Positions 54,351 through 62,738 of a stretch of DNA of 64,000 nt are shown in pieces (positions within the stretch are counted from its first letter, which is position 1; each line of letters opens with the position of its first letter). The stretch comes from Variovorax sp. Sphag1AA (GTDB lineage: Bacteria > Pseudomonadota > Gammaproteobacteria > Burkholderiales > Burkholderiaceae_C). Both the position numbers and the translations under genes were made by a program. Under the pieces are notes generated by a model that did not search any database, had not been told where the DNA came from, and saw only the letters and a program-made list of their open reading frames with translations. The stretch lies in NCBI RefSeq assembly GCF_014192575.1, contig NZ_JACHYC010000012.1, forward strand, positions 1-64,000. Reading direction: 5' to 3'.

Positions 54351-55305
54351 TGTTGTTGTCCTTCACCACCTTGGCCCACAAGGTGTGGTCGGACACGATG
54401 ATGTCGCCCAACGCCTTCGTGCCGCCCTTCGGGACCACATAGACCTCGCGGAACTTCTCCTGGATATCCGGCTGCGCGAGCACCTTGGCGATCGCGTCGG
54501 CCATCTTCGAGACCACTTGCGGCGGTGTGCCGGTACGTGCGACCAAGCCGAACCAGGTTTGGGTGTCGTAGCCCGGTACCACTTCGGAGATGCTCGGCAC
54601 ATCGGGCAGCAGCGGGCTGCGCTGCGCGGTGGACACGCCCAGGATGCGCATCTTGCCGTCCTTGACGAAGCCGGAGGTCACGGACGACGGCGTCGAGAGC
54701 ATGTACTTGGTCTGCCCGGCGAGCAGCGCCTGGGCGGACGGCCCCGCGCCGGGGTAGGGCACCATCACCATCTTCTTGATGCCGGCCGCTTCGTGGAAGG
54801 CCTCCATCGCAAGCTGGCCGACGCCGCCCAGCGCAGAGGCGCCCCATTCGAGCGAGCCCGGGTTGGCGCGGGCCTGCTGCACGAACTTGGCAAGCGTGTC
54901 GGGCATCGACGGATTCGTCATCAGCACCATCGGCGAAGTGCCAAGCAGCGTGACCGGGACGAAGTCCTTCACCGCGTCGTAGCTCGGCTTGCGCTGCACG
55001 AGCGGCACCGTCACTAGACCGCTACCGTGCAGGAGGAAGGTGTAGCCGTCGGCCGGCTGCTGCAGGACATACTGCGAGGCGATCTGGCCGCCGGCGCCGG
55101 ACTTGTATTCCATCACCACCGGCTGGCCGAGGAGCTTCTGCAGCGGCTCCTGGATGTAGCGGCCGAGCACGTCGTTGGTGCCGCCCGCTGCGGCGGGCAC
55201 GATGAACTTGATGGGGCGATCGGGCCAGCGGTCCTGGGCCAGTGCGGGGGCGCTTGCGGCCACGGCGGCGAGCAGGGCGCCCGCCATGAGGGTACGGCGA
55301 TACAT
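54337..55305 (-). CDS. Bug-family periplasmic binding protein
   Basis: A 322-residue TctC/Bug receptor: signal peptide (MYRRTLMAGALLAAVAASAP), RWPDRPIKFIVPAAAGGTND, QQPADGYTFLLHG, and VPYPGAGPSAQALLAGQ in the usual HVPYKG region. It is a single leftward gene whose promoter shares the operator at 55359. Confidence 0.9.
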   Translation of the reverse strand: MYRRTLMAGALLAAVAASAPALAQDRWPDRPIKFIVPAAAGGTNDVLGRYIQEPLQKLLGQPVVMEYKSGAGGQIASQYVLQQPADGYTFLLHGSGLVTVPLVQRKPSYDAVKDFVPVTLLGTSPMVLMTNPSMPDTLAKFVQQARANPGSLEWGASALGGVGQLAMEAFHEAAGIKKMVMVPYPGAGPSAQALLAGQTKYMLSTPSSVTSGFVKDGKMRILGVSTAQRSPLLPDVPSISEVVPGYDTQTWFGLVARTGTPPQVVSKMADAIAKVLAQPDIQEKFREVYVVPKGGTKALGDIIVSDHTLWAKVVKDNNITMD

Positions 55306-55358
55306 GACAGAGTCTCCTTGTGGGCCGGATGATCGACCCAATTGGCCTAAATGTCTAT

Positions 55359-55369
55359 AGGTCTTACCA
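55359..55369. promoter_or_regulatory. GntR-type operator AGGT-CTT-ACCA
   Basis: One mismatch (first base) from TGGT-N3-ACCA; the CTT-ACCA half is identical to the site at 57424. It lies in the 82-base divergent region between the Bug gene and a small-protein gene. Confidence 0.6.
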
Positions 55370-55387
55370 AAAGACCACGAGCGGCGT

Positions 55388-55699
55388 ATGATCGCTCCGA
55401 TGAATACAACCCCCGCCACCCGCACCGTGGCCGAGCGTCAGTTCGATGTCGAAGACGCGCGCGGCCGCACCTACCGCGTGACCCGCTATGTGTGGGAAGA
55501 AGAACGCGACGGCGCCTGGATCGAGCTGTGGGACATGCTGCTCACCGCGACCGGCGGCCTGCTCGATGAAATGCCTGGCGGCGGCTACACCGTGGACGGC
55601 ACCGGCACTTTCGTGCGCGAGGTACCGGGCAGCACCCGCACGCGTGCGTCTCGGCAAATGGAAACCGTCGTGCCCGCCGGCGCCACTGGGGCGCATTGA
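55388..55699 (+). CDS. Small conserved hypothetical protein
   Basis: A 103-residue soluble protein (possibly starting at ATG 55400, giving 99). No motif I recognise; it is acidic with a predicted beta-rich middle (TYRVTRYVWEEERDGAWIEL). It starts 18 bases after the operator and overlaps the CaiB gene (TGATG), so it is probably part of that step. Confidence 0.55.
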   Translation: MIAPMNTTPATRTVAERQFDVEDARGRTYRVTRYVWEEERDGAWIELWDMLLTATGGLLDEMPGGGYTVDGTGTFVREVPGSTRTRASRQMETVVPAGATGAH

Positions 55700-56847
55700 T
55701 GTCACCCGCACGGCAAGGCCCGCTGGCAGGGTTGCGGGTCGTGGAAATGGCGGGCCTCGCGCCCGGCCCGTTCGCCGCGATGATGCTGGCCGACATGGGC
55801 GCCGAGGTGCTGCGCATCGATCGACCCGAGCCTGCAGCGCGTCCGATGCCGCAGCAGTACTGGTTCACCGACCGCAACCGGCGCTCGATTGCGCTGGACC
55901 TCAAGACCGAAGAGGGGGTGAGCTTCGTGCGGCGTTTGATCGGCGAGGCCAATGCGCTGATCGAAGGATTTCGTCCCGGCGTGATGGAACGCCTGGGCCT
56001 CGGCCCCGAAGAATGCCTGGCGCTCAATCCGCGTCTGGTCTACGGCCGCATGACTGGTTGGGGGCAGGAGGGCCCGCTCGCGCAGGCGCCGGGCCACGAC
56101 ATCAACTACATCGCACTCGCAGGCGTACTCGATGCGATCGGCCCTGCCGATGGTCCCCCTGTGTTGCCGCTGAACCTCGCGGGCGACTTCGGCGGTGGCG
56201 GCATGTATCTCGCCTTCGGCATCGCGTGCGGGCTGATCGAGGCCGCGCGATCGGGCAAGGGACAAGTCGTCGATGCCGCGATGGTCGATGGCGCCGCTTC
56301 GCTGATGACCTACTTTTACGGCTACATGGCCGGCGGCAAGTGGCCGGGCCGCGGGCGCTCGACTCTCGGCGGCGCGGCGCCGCACTACGGCGTGTACGAG
56401 ACGAAGGACGGCAAGTACGTTTCCGTCGGCTCGGCCGAGCCGAAGTTCTATGCGGAGCTGCTGCGCCTCACCGGGCTGGATCGCGATCCGGTGCCGGATC
56501 GCGCAGATCCTGCAAACTGGCCCGAGCTGCGCAATCGTTTGGCCGCCATCTTCCGCACCCGTACGCGCGACGAGTGGACCGCGCTGATGGAATCGGCAGA
56601 AGTCTGCTATGCACCCGTGCTGGATCTGCGCGAGGCGGCAGCGCATCCGCACAACGCGGCGCGTCGCACCTTCATCGAGATCGACGGCCATGTACAGCCT
56701 GCGCCTGCCCCTCGCTTTTCGCGCACGCCGAGCGCAATGCCTGAGGCCGGCGTCGCTGCGGGGGTGGATGCAAGGGCCGCGCTGCAGGGGTGGGGACTGC
56801 CAGCGGAAGAGGTCGATGCGCTGGTCGCGCGCGGCGTGATTTCCTGA
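55699..56847 (+). CDS. CaiB family, alpha-methylacyl-CoA racemase-like
   Basis: A 382-residue family III protein whose sequence pattern is that of alpha-methylacyl-CoA racemases: LRVVEMAGLAPGPFAAMMLADMGAEVLRID, APGHDINYIALAGVLDAIG (catalytic Asp kept) and LPLNLAGDFGGGGMYLAFGI. AMACR enzymes epimerise 2-methylacyl-CoAs such as those from steroid and isoprenoid side chains. The ATG at 55699 overlaps the previous stop. Confidence 0.87.
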   Translation: MSPARQGPLAGLRVVEMAGLAPGPFAAMMLADMGAEVLRIDRPEPAARPMPQQYWFTDRNRRSIALDLKTEEGVSFVRRLIGEANALIEGFRPGVMERLGLGPEECLALNPRLVYGRMTGWGQEGPLAQAPGHDINYIALAGVLDAIGPADGPPVLPLNLAGDFGGGGMYLAFGIACGLIEAARSGKGQVVDAAMVDGAASLMTYFYGYMAGGKWPGRGRSTLGGAAPHYGVYETKDGKYVSVGSAEPKFYAELLRLTGLDRDPVPDRADPANWPELRNRLAAIFRTRTRDEWTALMESAEVCYAPVLDLREAAAHPHNAARRTFIEIDGHVQPAPAPRFSRTPSAMPEAGVAAGVDARAALQGWGLPAEEVDALVARGVIS

Positions 56848-56853
56848 AGCACC

Positions 56854-57372
56854 TCAGTCCGCGTTGAGCCAGTCGGGCGTTGCTTGCCGCTGGCCCTTCA
56901 GCGCCGGCGGCTGCGACGCGTCGACCGGGTCGATGCGCAGCCGCGTGAGGCGCAGGAAGCTGATCTTCCATTCGCCATTGACCTCGCGGTACTCCTCTTC
57001 GTAGTGGCCATAGCCGCGAAATCCGCGGCTGCCTGGCGCCTCCTTCACCGTGCTGCCGTCTGTCCAGTCGACGTAGTCCTCCATCGCCCAGACCACGCGC
57101 GCGTGACCGGCACTGAGCAGGCGGATCTCCGGCATGTGGCAGTGGTGCACGGAGATGGTGTTCGCGAGTCGCGTCGAAACGCCCTGTACGAATGTCGCCA
57201 CGTCTGCGCCGGCGGGTGCGGAGCCGAGCCCTTCGAAGCGGCAGTCGGGCGTGAACAACGAGGCGAGCCGCGACCACTGCTTGGTATCGATGTACCGGCA
57301 ATAGCGTGCCTTGGTCTCGGCAATGGCCTGCGCGGCCAGCAGGCGTTGAAGCGGGGCTTCGGATTCCGACAT
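56854..57372 (-). CDS. SnoaL/NTF2-like protein
   Basis: A 172-residue alpha+beta-barrel protein of the SnoaL-like group (AIAETKARYCRYIDTKQWSRLASLFTPDC, shown in part; HYEEEYREVNGEWKISFLRLTRLR). Members include ketosteroid isomerase-type and hydroxylating-dioxygenase small-subunit folds, so a ring-related role fits but is not shown. Single leftward gene with the operator at 57424 in its promoter. Confidence 0.8.
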   Translation of the reverse strand: MSESEAPLQRLLAAQAIAETKARYCRYIDTKQWSRLASLFTPDCRFEGLGSAPAGADVATFVQGVSTRLANTISVHHCHMPEIRLLSAGHARVVWAMEDYVDWTDGSTVKEAPGSRGFRGYGHYEEEYREVNGEWKISFLRLTRLRIDPVDASQPPALKGQRQATPDWLNAD

Positions 57373-57394
57373 GCGTGTTCCTTCGATGAATGCG

Positions 57395-57424
57395 TTGACG
57401 CTTCGAGAATTGCGTAAGTATAAT
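57395..57424 (+). promoter_or_regulatory. Sigma-70 promoter for the 57458 CoA-transferase operon
   Basis: TTGACG (57395-57400), 18 bases, then a perfect TATAAT (57419-57424). The last T of the -10 is the first base of the operator TGGT-CTT-ACCA, so repressor and polymerase binding would exclude one another. Confidence 0.7.
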
Positions 57425-57434
57425 GGTCTTACCA
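57424..57434. promoter_or_regulatory. GntR-type operator TGGT-CTT-ACCA
   Basis: Perfect core, extended to AATGGTCTTACCAATG. It overlaps the -10 box of the rightward promoter and lies 52 bases upstream of the leftward SnoaL-like gene. Confidence 0.75.
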
Positions 57435-57457
57435 ATGATATTTTAGGGTCGCCTTCC

Positions 57458-58768
57458 ATGTTCGAACGCCTCGAAAACGACTTCCCGGTGCACACGCCAC
57501 GCCCTGCCGATGCGCCCGTGGCGCTGGAGGGCATCCGCGTCATCGACTTCAGCCACTTCCTTGCTGGCCCCTTCGCCACCATGATCCTCGGCGACATGGG
57601 CGCGGACGTGATCAAGGTGGAGACGCCCGGACGCGGCGATGAATTCCGCCACTACCCGCCAGTGCCTGCCGAGGCGCCGGCGCAAGGTGCGCCCTACGCA
57701 TGGGGCAACCGCAACAAGCGCAGCGTGGCGCTCAATCTCAAGAGCCCGGAAGGCGTCGCGGTCGTGAAGGAGCTGATCGCGCAGGCCGACGTGCTGTGCG
57801 AGAACTTCTCTACGGGCGTGATGGAGCGCTTCGGGCTCGACTACGAGAGCGTGAAGAAGATCAATCCGCAGATCATCTATTGCTCGGTCTCGGCGTATGG
57901 CCGTGAGGGTGCCTTCAGCGATCGGCTGGGTTTCGACCCGATCGCGCAGGCAGAAAGCGGCTTCATCTCGATGAACGGCTATCCCGATCGCCAGGGCGTT
58001 CGTACGTTGTCGCCGGTGGTGGACATCAGCACCGCGATGATGGCCTGCAATGCCATCCTGGGTGCGCTGCTGGCCCGTGGGCGCACGGGGCAGGGGCAGC
58101 AGATCGAAATCGCGCTGTTCGACAACGCAGTGCTGATGACCGGCTACGCCGCCCTGCAGCACCTCTACACCGGCGCGCATCCGCAGCGACATGGCAACAC
58201 CAGCCCGGACACCTGCCCATCGGGCGTGTTCATGAGCCAGGACAAGCCCTTCTATATCAACTGCGGCAACGACAAGATCTTCCATCGCCTCGCTGGGCAG
58301 GTGCTGGAGCGGCAGGACCTGGCGGATGACCCGGTCTACTCCGATCGCAACGGCCGCATGAGCAAGCGCGACGAGATCTTCAAGCTGCTGGAGGAGCTGT
58401 TCGTGCAGCATCCATGGTCTTACTGGCAGCCGCGCATGCGAGCCGCGCAGATTCCGTGCGGCGAGGTGCGAAGCGTTGGCGATGCGCTGCGCTCGCCCGA
58501 AGCGAAGGAGCGCGGCCTCGTCTCGCGCGTCGAGCATCCGACGCTGGGATGGATTCCCAACGTGCGCCTGCCGATCCTCTACTCGGGCACGCCGCTGGCA
58601 GACCCGAAGGCTGCGCCGGCGGTGGGCCAGCACACGGAGGAGGTGCTGACCGAGGTGCTCGGCTACGACGACGCGCGCATCGCAGCGCTGCAGGCCAGTG
58701 GCGCCTTGGAGCCGGCCGCTGCCACACGACGGCCCGCTCCGGCAGCTGCGGAGGCGACCGCGGGATGA
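57458..58768 (+). CDS. CaiB/BaiF family CoA-transferase
   Basis: A 436-residue family III CoA-transferase: IRVIDFSHFLAGPFATMILGDMGADVIKVE, RLGFDPIAQAESGFISMNG with the catalytic Asp, and a C-terminal Ala-rich tail of about 20 residues. It heads an operon with the DUF2889 gene, which overlaps its stop (ATGA). Confidence 0.9.
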   Translation: MFERLENDFPVHTPRPADAPVALEGIRVIDFSHFLAGPFATMILGDMGADVIKVETPGRGDEFRHYPPVPAEAPAQGAPYAWGNRNKRSVALNLKSPEGVAVVKELIAQADVLCENFSTGVMERFGLDYESVKKINPQIIYCSVSAYGREGAFSDRLGFDPIAQAESGFISMNGYPDRQGVRTLSPVVDISTAMMACNAILGALLARGRTGQGQQIEIALFDNAVLMTGYAALQHLYTGAHPQRHGNTSPDTCPSGVFMSQDKPFYINCGNDKIFHRLAGQVLERQDLADDPVYSDRNGRMSKRDEIFKLLEELFVQHPWSYWQPRMRAAQIPCGEVRSVGDALRSPEAKERGLVSRVEHPTLGWIPNVRLPILYSGTPLADPKAAPAVGQHTEEVLTEVLGYDDARIAALQASGALEPAAATRRPAPAAAEATAG

Positions 58769-59328
58769 AGCAGCTCTCGCCTGCGGCGCCACGCGCACTG
58801 CTGCATACGCGGCGAGTGGAATGCACGGGGTGGGAGCGCGAGGATGGCCTCTTCGACGTCGAGGGACGTCTGTCGGACGTACGCGAGTTCGACCAGGACG
58901 GCTCTCGCGGCAACGCGCCGCGCAAGGCGGGCGATCCGGTGCATCTGATGTCGCTTCGCATCACGCTGGACGACCGCTTCACCATCGTGGCGGCGGAAGC
59001 CTGTTCGCACCAGGTGCCCTATGCGGACTGCGGCGGCATCAATGACGCCTACAAGCAATTGGTCGGGCTGCAGATCAAGGGCGGGTTCACCAAGGCAGTG
59101 AAGGAACGGTTCTCGGGCGAGCAAGGGTGCACGCACCTGACCGAACTGCTAGGCCCTATGGCCACGACCGCCTTCCAGGCGATCAACCCTGCTCTCGAAC
59201 GCCGGCGCGTGCGGCGTGGCGAACCGATCGATGACCCGAAGTCTGCAGACCGCCTGCTGGGCAGCTGCCATGGGCTGCGCCGCGGCGGCGAGCCCGCGAT
59301 CATTCGCTGGGGCCAGCGCGGCGCCTGA
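58765..59328 (+). CDS. DUF2889 protein
   Basis: A 187-residue soluble protein recognised as DUF2889 from the HTRRVECTGWEREDGLFDVEGRL start and the EACSHQVPYADCGGINDAYKQLVG and GCTHLTELLGPMATTAFQA patterns (given in part). It has several conserved Cys/His (CSHQ...YADC; GCTH) that could hold a metal. Family function is unknown, but it recurs in CoA-linked catabolic clusters. It is coupled to the CoA-transferase gene. Confidence 0.75.
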   Translation: MKQLSPAAPRALLHTRRVECTGWEREDGLFDVEGRLSDVREFDQDGSRGNAPRKAGDPVHLMSLRITLDDRFTIVAAEACSHQVPYADCGGINDAYKQLVGLQIKGGFTKAVKERFSGEQGCTHLTELLGPMATTAFQAINPALERRRVRRGEPIDDPKSADRLLGSCHGLRRGGEPAIIRWGQRGA

Positions 59329-59336
59329 GCGCCGCG
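59317..59336. terminator. GC hairpin at the end of the DUF2889 gene
   Basis: CGCGGCGC-CTGA-GCGCCGCG is a perfect 8-bp stem with a 4-base loop spanning the TGA stop, between two convergent genes. There is no T-run, so it may stop transcription weakly or protect mRNA ends. Confidence 0.4.
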
Positions 59337-59347
59337 GGCCGTCGGAC

Positions 59348-60328
59348 TCATTCCGGTTGGATGCCCTTCGCTTGCAGCAACGCTCCGAAGCGCGCACCTT
59401 CCTTGTCGACCAGCGCGCGGAACTGCTGCGGCGAGCTGAACTTCGGCTCGTTGCCCGAGCGTTGCAGGGCTTCGCGGACGGCGGGGTCCTCCAGCGCCTT
59501 GCCCATCGTCTCGTTGAGCTTCATCACCACCGCGTGGGGCGTTCCGGGCGGTGCCACGAGACCGAAGAACACCTCTGTCGTCATGCCGGGGTAGCCTTGC
59601 TCGGCCATGGTCGGAACTTCGGGCAGTTCCTTCTCACGCTGCGGGCCGGTCACCGCCAGCGCCTTGAGCTTGCCCGAGCGCACGAGGGGAATGTTGGACG
59701 ACAACGCGTCGAACAGGAACTGGATGTTGCCGCCCAGGATGGCACTCGCCGATTCCGCGCCGCCCTTATAGGGCACATGGAGCGCCTCGAAGCCGGCCTC
59801 GCTCTTGAGCAGTTCTGCCAGCAAGTGCAGGCTACCGTTGACGCCGTTGGAGCCGAAGCTCAGTTGTCCTGGATGCGCCTTGCCGTAGGCCACCAGTTCC
59901 TTCACGTTGTTGACGCCGAGCGATGGCGACGCGACCAGGATGAAGCCCGAGGTGGTCGCCTGTCCCACGGGGATCAGCGTCTTCACGTCGTAGCCGGGGT
60001 TCTTGTAGAGATAGGGCGAGATCGCCATCACGCTGTTGCCGACCCACACCAGCGTGTAGCCGTCGGCGGGTGCGCGCACCGTTTGCGCCACCGAGAGCGT
60101 TCCCGAGGCGCCTGGCTTGTTGTCGATCACCACGGGTTGGCCGAGCAGCTTGCCCATCTTGTCGCCCACCAGACGGGCGGTGATGTCGGTGGTGCCACCG
60201 GCACCGGCACCCACGAGTATCTTGATGGGCCGCGACGGGAACGGCTCGTCAGCCGCCCAGAGGGGCTGGGCGGCAATGGCAGCGCCGGCGGCAAGCAGTG
60301 TGCGGCGCCGGATGCGGTACTCGGTCAT
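59348..60328 (-). CDS. Bug-family periplasmic binding protein
   Basis: A 326-residue TctC/Bug receptor with a Tat-like RIRRRTLLAAGAA leader, FPSRPIKILVGAGAGGTTD, RAPADGYTLVWVG and HVPYKGGAESASAILGGN. It is a single leftward gene sharing the operator at 60390 with the divergent nitroreductase operon. Confidence 0.9.
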   Translation of the reverse strand: MTEYRIRRRTLLAAGAAIAAQPLWAADEPFPSRPIKILVGAGAGGTTDITARLVGDKMGKLLGQPVVIDNKPGASGTLSVAQTVRAPADGYTLVWVGNSVMAISPYLYKNPGYDVKTLIPVGQATTSGFILVASPSLGVNNVKELVAYGKAHPGQLSFGSNGVNGSLHLLAELLKSEAGFEALHVPYKGGAESASAILGGNIQFLFDALSSNIPLVRSGKLKALAVTGPQREKELPEVPTMAEQGYPGMTTEVFFGLVAPPGTPHAVVMKLNETMGKALEDPAVREALQRSGNEPKFSSPQQFRALVDKEGARFGALLQAKGIQPE

Positions 60329-60361
60329 GGTGTCTCCTTCGTTGAACAGGGTCCGGCTGGT

Positions 60362-60390
60362 TTGACTCGGCCTGGAAATGTCATTATATT
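60362..60390 (+). promoter_or_regulatory. Sigma-70 promoter for the nitroreductase operon
   Basis: TTGACT (60362-60367), 17 bases, TATATT (60385-60390). As at 57.4 kb, the last base of the -10 is the first base of the operator. Confidence 0.68.
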
Positions 60391-60400
60391 GGTCCTACCA
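60390..60400. promoter_or_regulatory. GntR-type operator TGGT-CCT-ACCA
   Basis: Perfect core overlapping the -10 of the rightward promoter; 62 bases upstream of the leftward Bug gene. Confidence 0.73.
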
Positions 60401-60431
60401 TTCAAATATGCAACCAATAATCGATCCCACG

Positions 60432-61115
60432 ATGAACTCCACGCCGGCACAGATGCTGGATTCGCTGCTCGCTCAGCGTCACAGCTGTCGCGCTTTCCTG
60501 CAGAAGCCGGTGGAGCGCGCCACCCTCGAGTCGGTCCTGCGCACCGCCCAGCGCGCCGCCTCCTGGTGCAACTCGCAGGCCTGGCAGGTCAGCGTGACTT
60601 CGGGCGACGCGACCGAGCGCCTGCGCGCAAGGCTCGTTGCCGCAGCGCGTGCTGGCGAAGGCGGCAGCACTGACTTTCCCTTTCCGCAGGAATACCGCGG
60701 CGTCTACCTGGAGCGTCGACGCGAATGCGGCTTCCAGCTCTACAACGCAGTTGGCGTGGAGCGCGGAGACCGGGAAGGCTATGCGCGCCAGACGCTCGAG
60801 AACTTCCGCCTGTTCGGTGCGCCGCACGTCGCGATCCTGACCAGCGATCCTGGTCTTGGCGTCTACGGCGCCGTCGATGTGGGCGGCTACGTGCAGGTGG
60901 TGTTGCTCGCCATGCAGGCACACGGCCTTGGCGCCATTCCGCAGGCGGCGCTCGCACACCACAGTGACCTCATCAAGCAGGAACTCGGGATTCCGAAAGA
61001 GCGCCTGATGGTGTGCGGCATCTCCTTCGGCTACGAAGACACCGCGCATCCTGCCAACAGCTATCGCACCTCGCGCGCGACGGTCGAGCAAGCGGTTCAT
61101 TTCGTGGACGCGTGA
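60432..61115 (+). CDS. Nitroreductase-family flavoprotein
   Basis: A 227-residue FMN-dependent nitroreductase-fold enzyme: LLAQRHSCRAFLQKPVERATLESVLRTAQRAASWCNSQAW (given in part) with the RxSxRxF-like FMN phosphate site, and the C-terminal ISFGYEDTAHPANSYRTSR. Such enzymes reduce nitro groups, quinones or enones, or dehydrogenate flavin-linked rings. ATG 60432 is preferred; ATG 60408 is only 8 bases from the operator. First of a rightward operon that runs past the window. Confidence 0.85.
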   Translation: MNSTPAQMLDSLLAQRHSCRAFLQKPVERATLESVLRTAQRAASWCNSQAWQVSVTSGDATERLRARLVAAARAGEGGSTDFPFPQEYRGVYLERRRECGFQLYNAVGVERGDREGYARQTLENFRLFGAPHVAILTSDPGLGVYGAVDVGGYVQVVLLAMQAHGLGAIPQAALAHHSDLIKQELGIPKERLMVCGISFGYEDTAHPANSYRTSRATVEQAVHFVDA

Positions 61116-61119
61116 TGGC

Positions 61120-62301
61120 ATGAAGTCTCTCGCAGACCGCAGCATCGCGATCGTCGGCTACGCCGAAACCAAGCTGGTGCGCCGCAGTGGACGCACCGCG
61201 CTCTCACTGGCCGGCGAAGCTGTCGATCGGCTCATCGCGCAAACCGGCATCGACCGCGCACGCATCGATGGCTTTGCCACCACGCTGGCCATGAGCGAAG
61301 GTGGCAACCCGTTCTACAGCAATCTGCTGGCCGAGGGGCTGGGGCTGTCTGTCACCTGGTGCCAGGCGACGGAGATTGGCGGCGCATCTTCGGGCGGCAA
61401 CATCGCGCGCGCGGCGGCAGCCATCCAGGCGGGCCTGTGCGACATCGGGCTTTGCCTTGCATCGGATGCGGTGTCGACCGTCGATCGCTCGGTTCAGTCG
61501 GGGCATCGCACCGAGTACTGCGACCCGGCAGGTTACGCCGGGCCTCTGTCGGCCTTCGCACTGCTGTCAAACGTGTACGACCAGCGCTACGGACTGCCGC
61601 ACGACGCATTGGCGAAGCTGGCAGTGACGCAGCGCGAGGGGGCGTTGCTCAATGAGAACGCGTGCGACGTGTTGCGCCGTCCGTTGACGGAGCAGGAATA
61701 CCTCGACTCCAAGATCGTGTCTGACCCTCTGCGCATCCTCGATTGCGTGATGCGCTGCGATGGCGCGAGCGCGGTGCTGGTGATGTCGACGCGACGTGCG
61801 CGAGAGATGGGTTTCCAGAAGCTCGTGCACCCGATTGCCTATGCAGAGCGCATCAACTTCGATCCGACCGAGGCGTCTGGCGACATGTTGCGAACCGGCT
61901 TCACCGACGTCGCGCCCCGTGCCTTCAACGCGGTGGGATGGAAGCCTGCCGACGTGAAGATGCTGCACTGGTACGACGACTTCTTGATCGCGCTGATCTT
62001 GCAGTTGGAACAGACCGGCTTCTGCGGCCCGGGCGAGGGCGGCGCGTTCGTCAAGGCGCACGACATGACCTGGCGCGGCGAACTGCCGCTGAACACAGGC
62101 GGTGGCCAGATCTCTGCCGGCCAGCCTGGACTGGCCGGCGGCGGTGTCAACCTCGTCGAGTGCCTTCGCCAGATGTTCGGCGAGGCCGGCGAGCGACAGG
62201 TCCGCGATGCCAGCAACGCGATGCTCTCGGGCATTGGCGTGATCCAGTACGCCCGCACCTGGGGCACCAGCACGGTGATGCTTCTGGAGCGAAGCCAATG
62301 A
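61120..62301 (+). CDS. Thiolase-fold protein without nucleophilic Cys (Ltp2-like)
   Basis: A 393-residue thiolase-family protein. The Cys region reads QATEIGGASSGGNIARAAAA, with no Cys, and the usual GHP is GQP in TGGGQISAGQPGLAGG, so the active-site His is also missing. It therefore cannot be a normal thiolase; with its DUF35 neighbour it resembles Ltp2-type aldolases or a degenerate scaffold. It follows the nitroreductase gene by 4 bases and is coupled (ATGA) to the DUF35 gene. Confidence 0.8.
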   Translation: MKSLADRSIAIVGYAETKLVRRSGRTALSLAGEAVDRLIAQTGIDRARIDGFATTLAMSEGGNPFYSNLLAEGLGLSVTWCQATEIGGASSGGNIARAAAAIQAGLCDIGLCLASDAVSTVDRSVQSGHRTEYCDPAGYAGPLSAFALLSNVYDQRYGLPHDALAKLAVTQREGALLNENACDVLRRPLTEQEYLDSKIVSDPLRILDCVMRCDGASAVLVMSTRRAREMGFQKLVHPIAYAERINFDPTEASGDMLRTGFTDVAPRAFNAVGWKPADVKMLHWYDDFLIALILQLEQTGFCGPGEGGAFVKAHDMTWRGELPLNTGGGQISAGQPGLAGGGVNLVECLRQMFGEAGERQVRDASNAMLSGIGVIQYARTWGTSTVMLLERSQ

Positions 62302-62687
62302 GCACGACAACCGAACTGCCCGACGTGGGCGCTCCGTTCATCGAAGGCTTGCGTGACGGCCGCCTGATGCTGCAGTTCGATCGCAGCAACGGACGCGCGC
62401 AGTTCTATCCTCGTCCGCAGAGCCTCTGGAGCGAGTCCGGCACGGAGTGGCGCGAAGCCAGCGGCCGCGGCGCGATCGTCGCGCTGACGCTGAGCCGCGT
62501 CGGACCGCCGCATCTGGCCGACGCGGTGCCGTACCCGATGGCGCTGGTGCAACTGGCTGAAGGCCCGCGCATGCTCGCCCGCGTCCACGCGCGCTACGAG
62601 GACCTGGCCATCGGCCAGGCGGTGGAGGTGGACTGGAGCCATCCCGACTCGCGGCGTGCCTTCCCGGTGTTCAGGCCATCGAGCTGA
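62298..62687 (+). CDS. DUF35 OB-fold protein with lost zinc ribbon
   Basis: A 129-residue protein aligned with DUF35 partners (PFIEGLRDGRLMLQFDRSNGRAQFYPR, then an OB-fold WREASGRGAIVALTLSRVG). The four zinc-ribbon Cys of family members are all absent; where the 22344 homologue has CTSC and CPFC this one has FDRS and LWSE. It is probably a zinc-free partner of the preceding thiolase-like protein. Confidence 0.75.
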   Translation: MSTTTELPDVGAPFIEGLRDGRLMLQFDRSNGRAQFYPRPQSLWSESGTEWREASGRGAIVALTLSRVGPPHLADAVPYPMALVQLAEGPRMLARVHARYEDLAIGQAVEVDWSHPDSRRAFPVFRPSS

Positions 62688-62738
62688 CCGGCGCGCCGCT
62701 TCCGCGTTTCTTCACTACACGATCCCAGGAGACAACCC

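Noticed and set aside
55338..55350. ATTGGCCTAA next to the 55359 site as a second operator
   Set aside because: Only one half-site is present.
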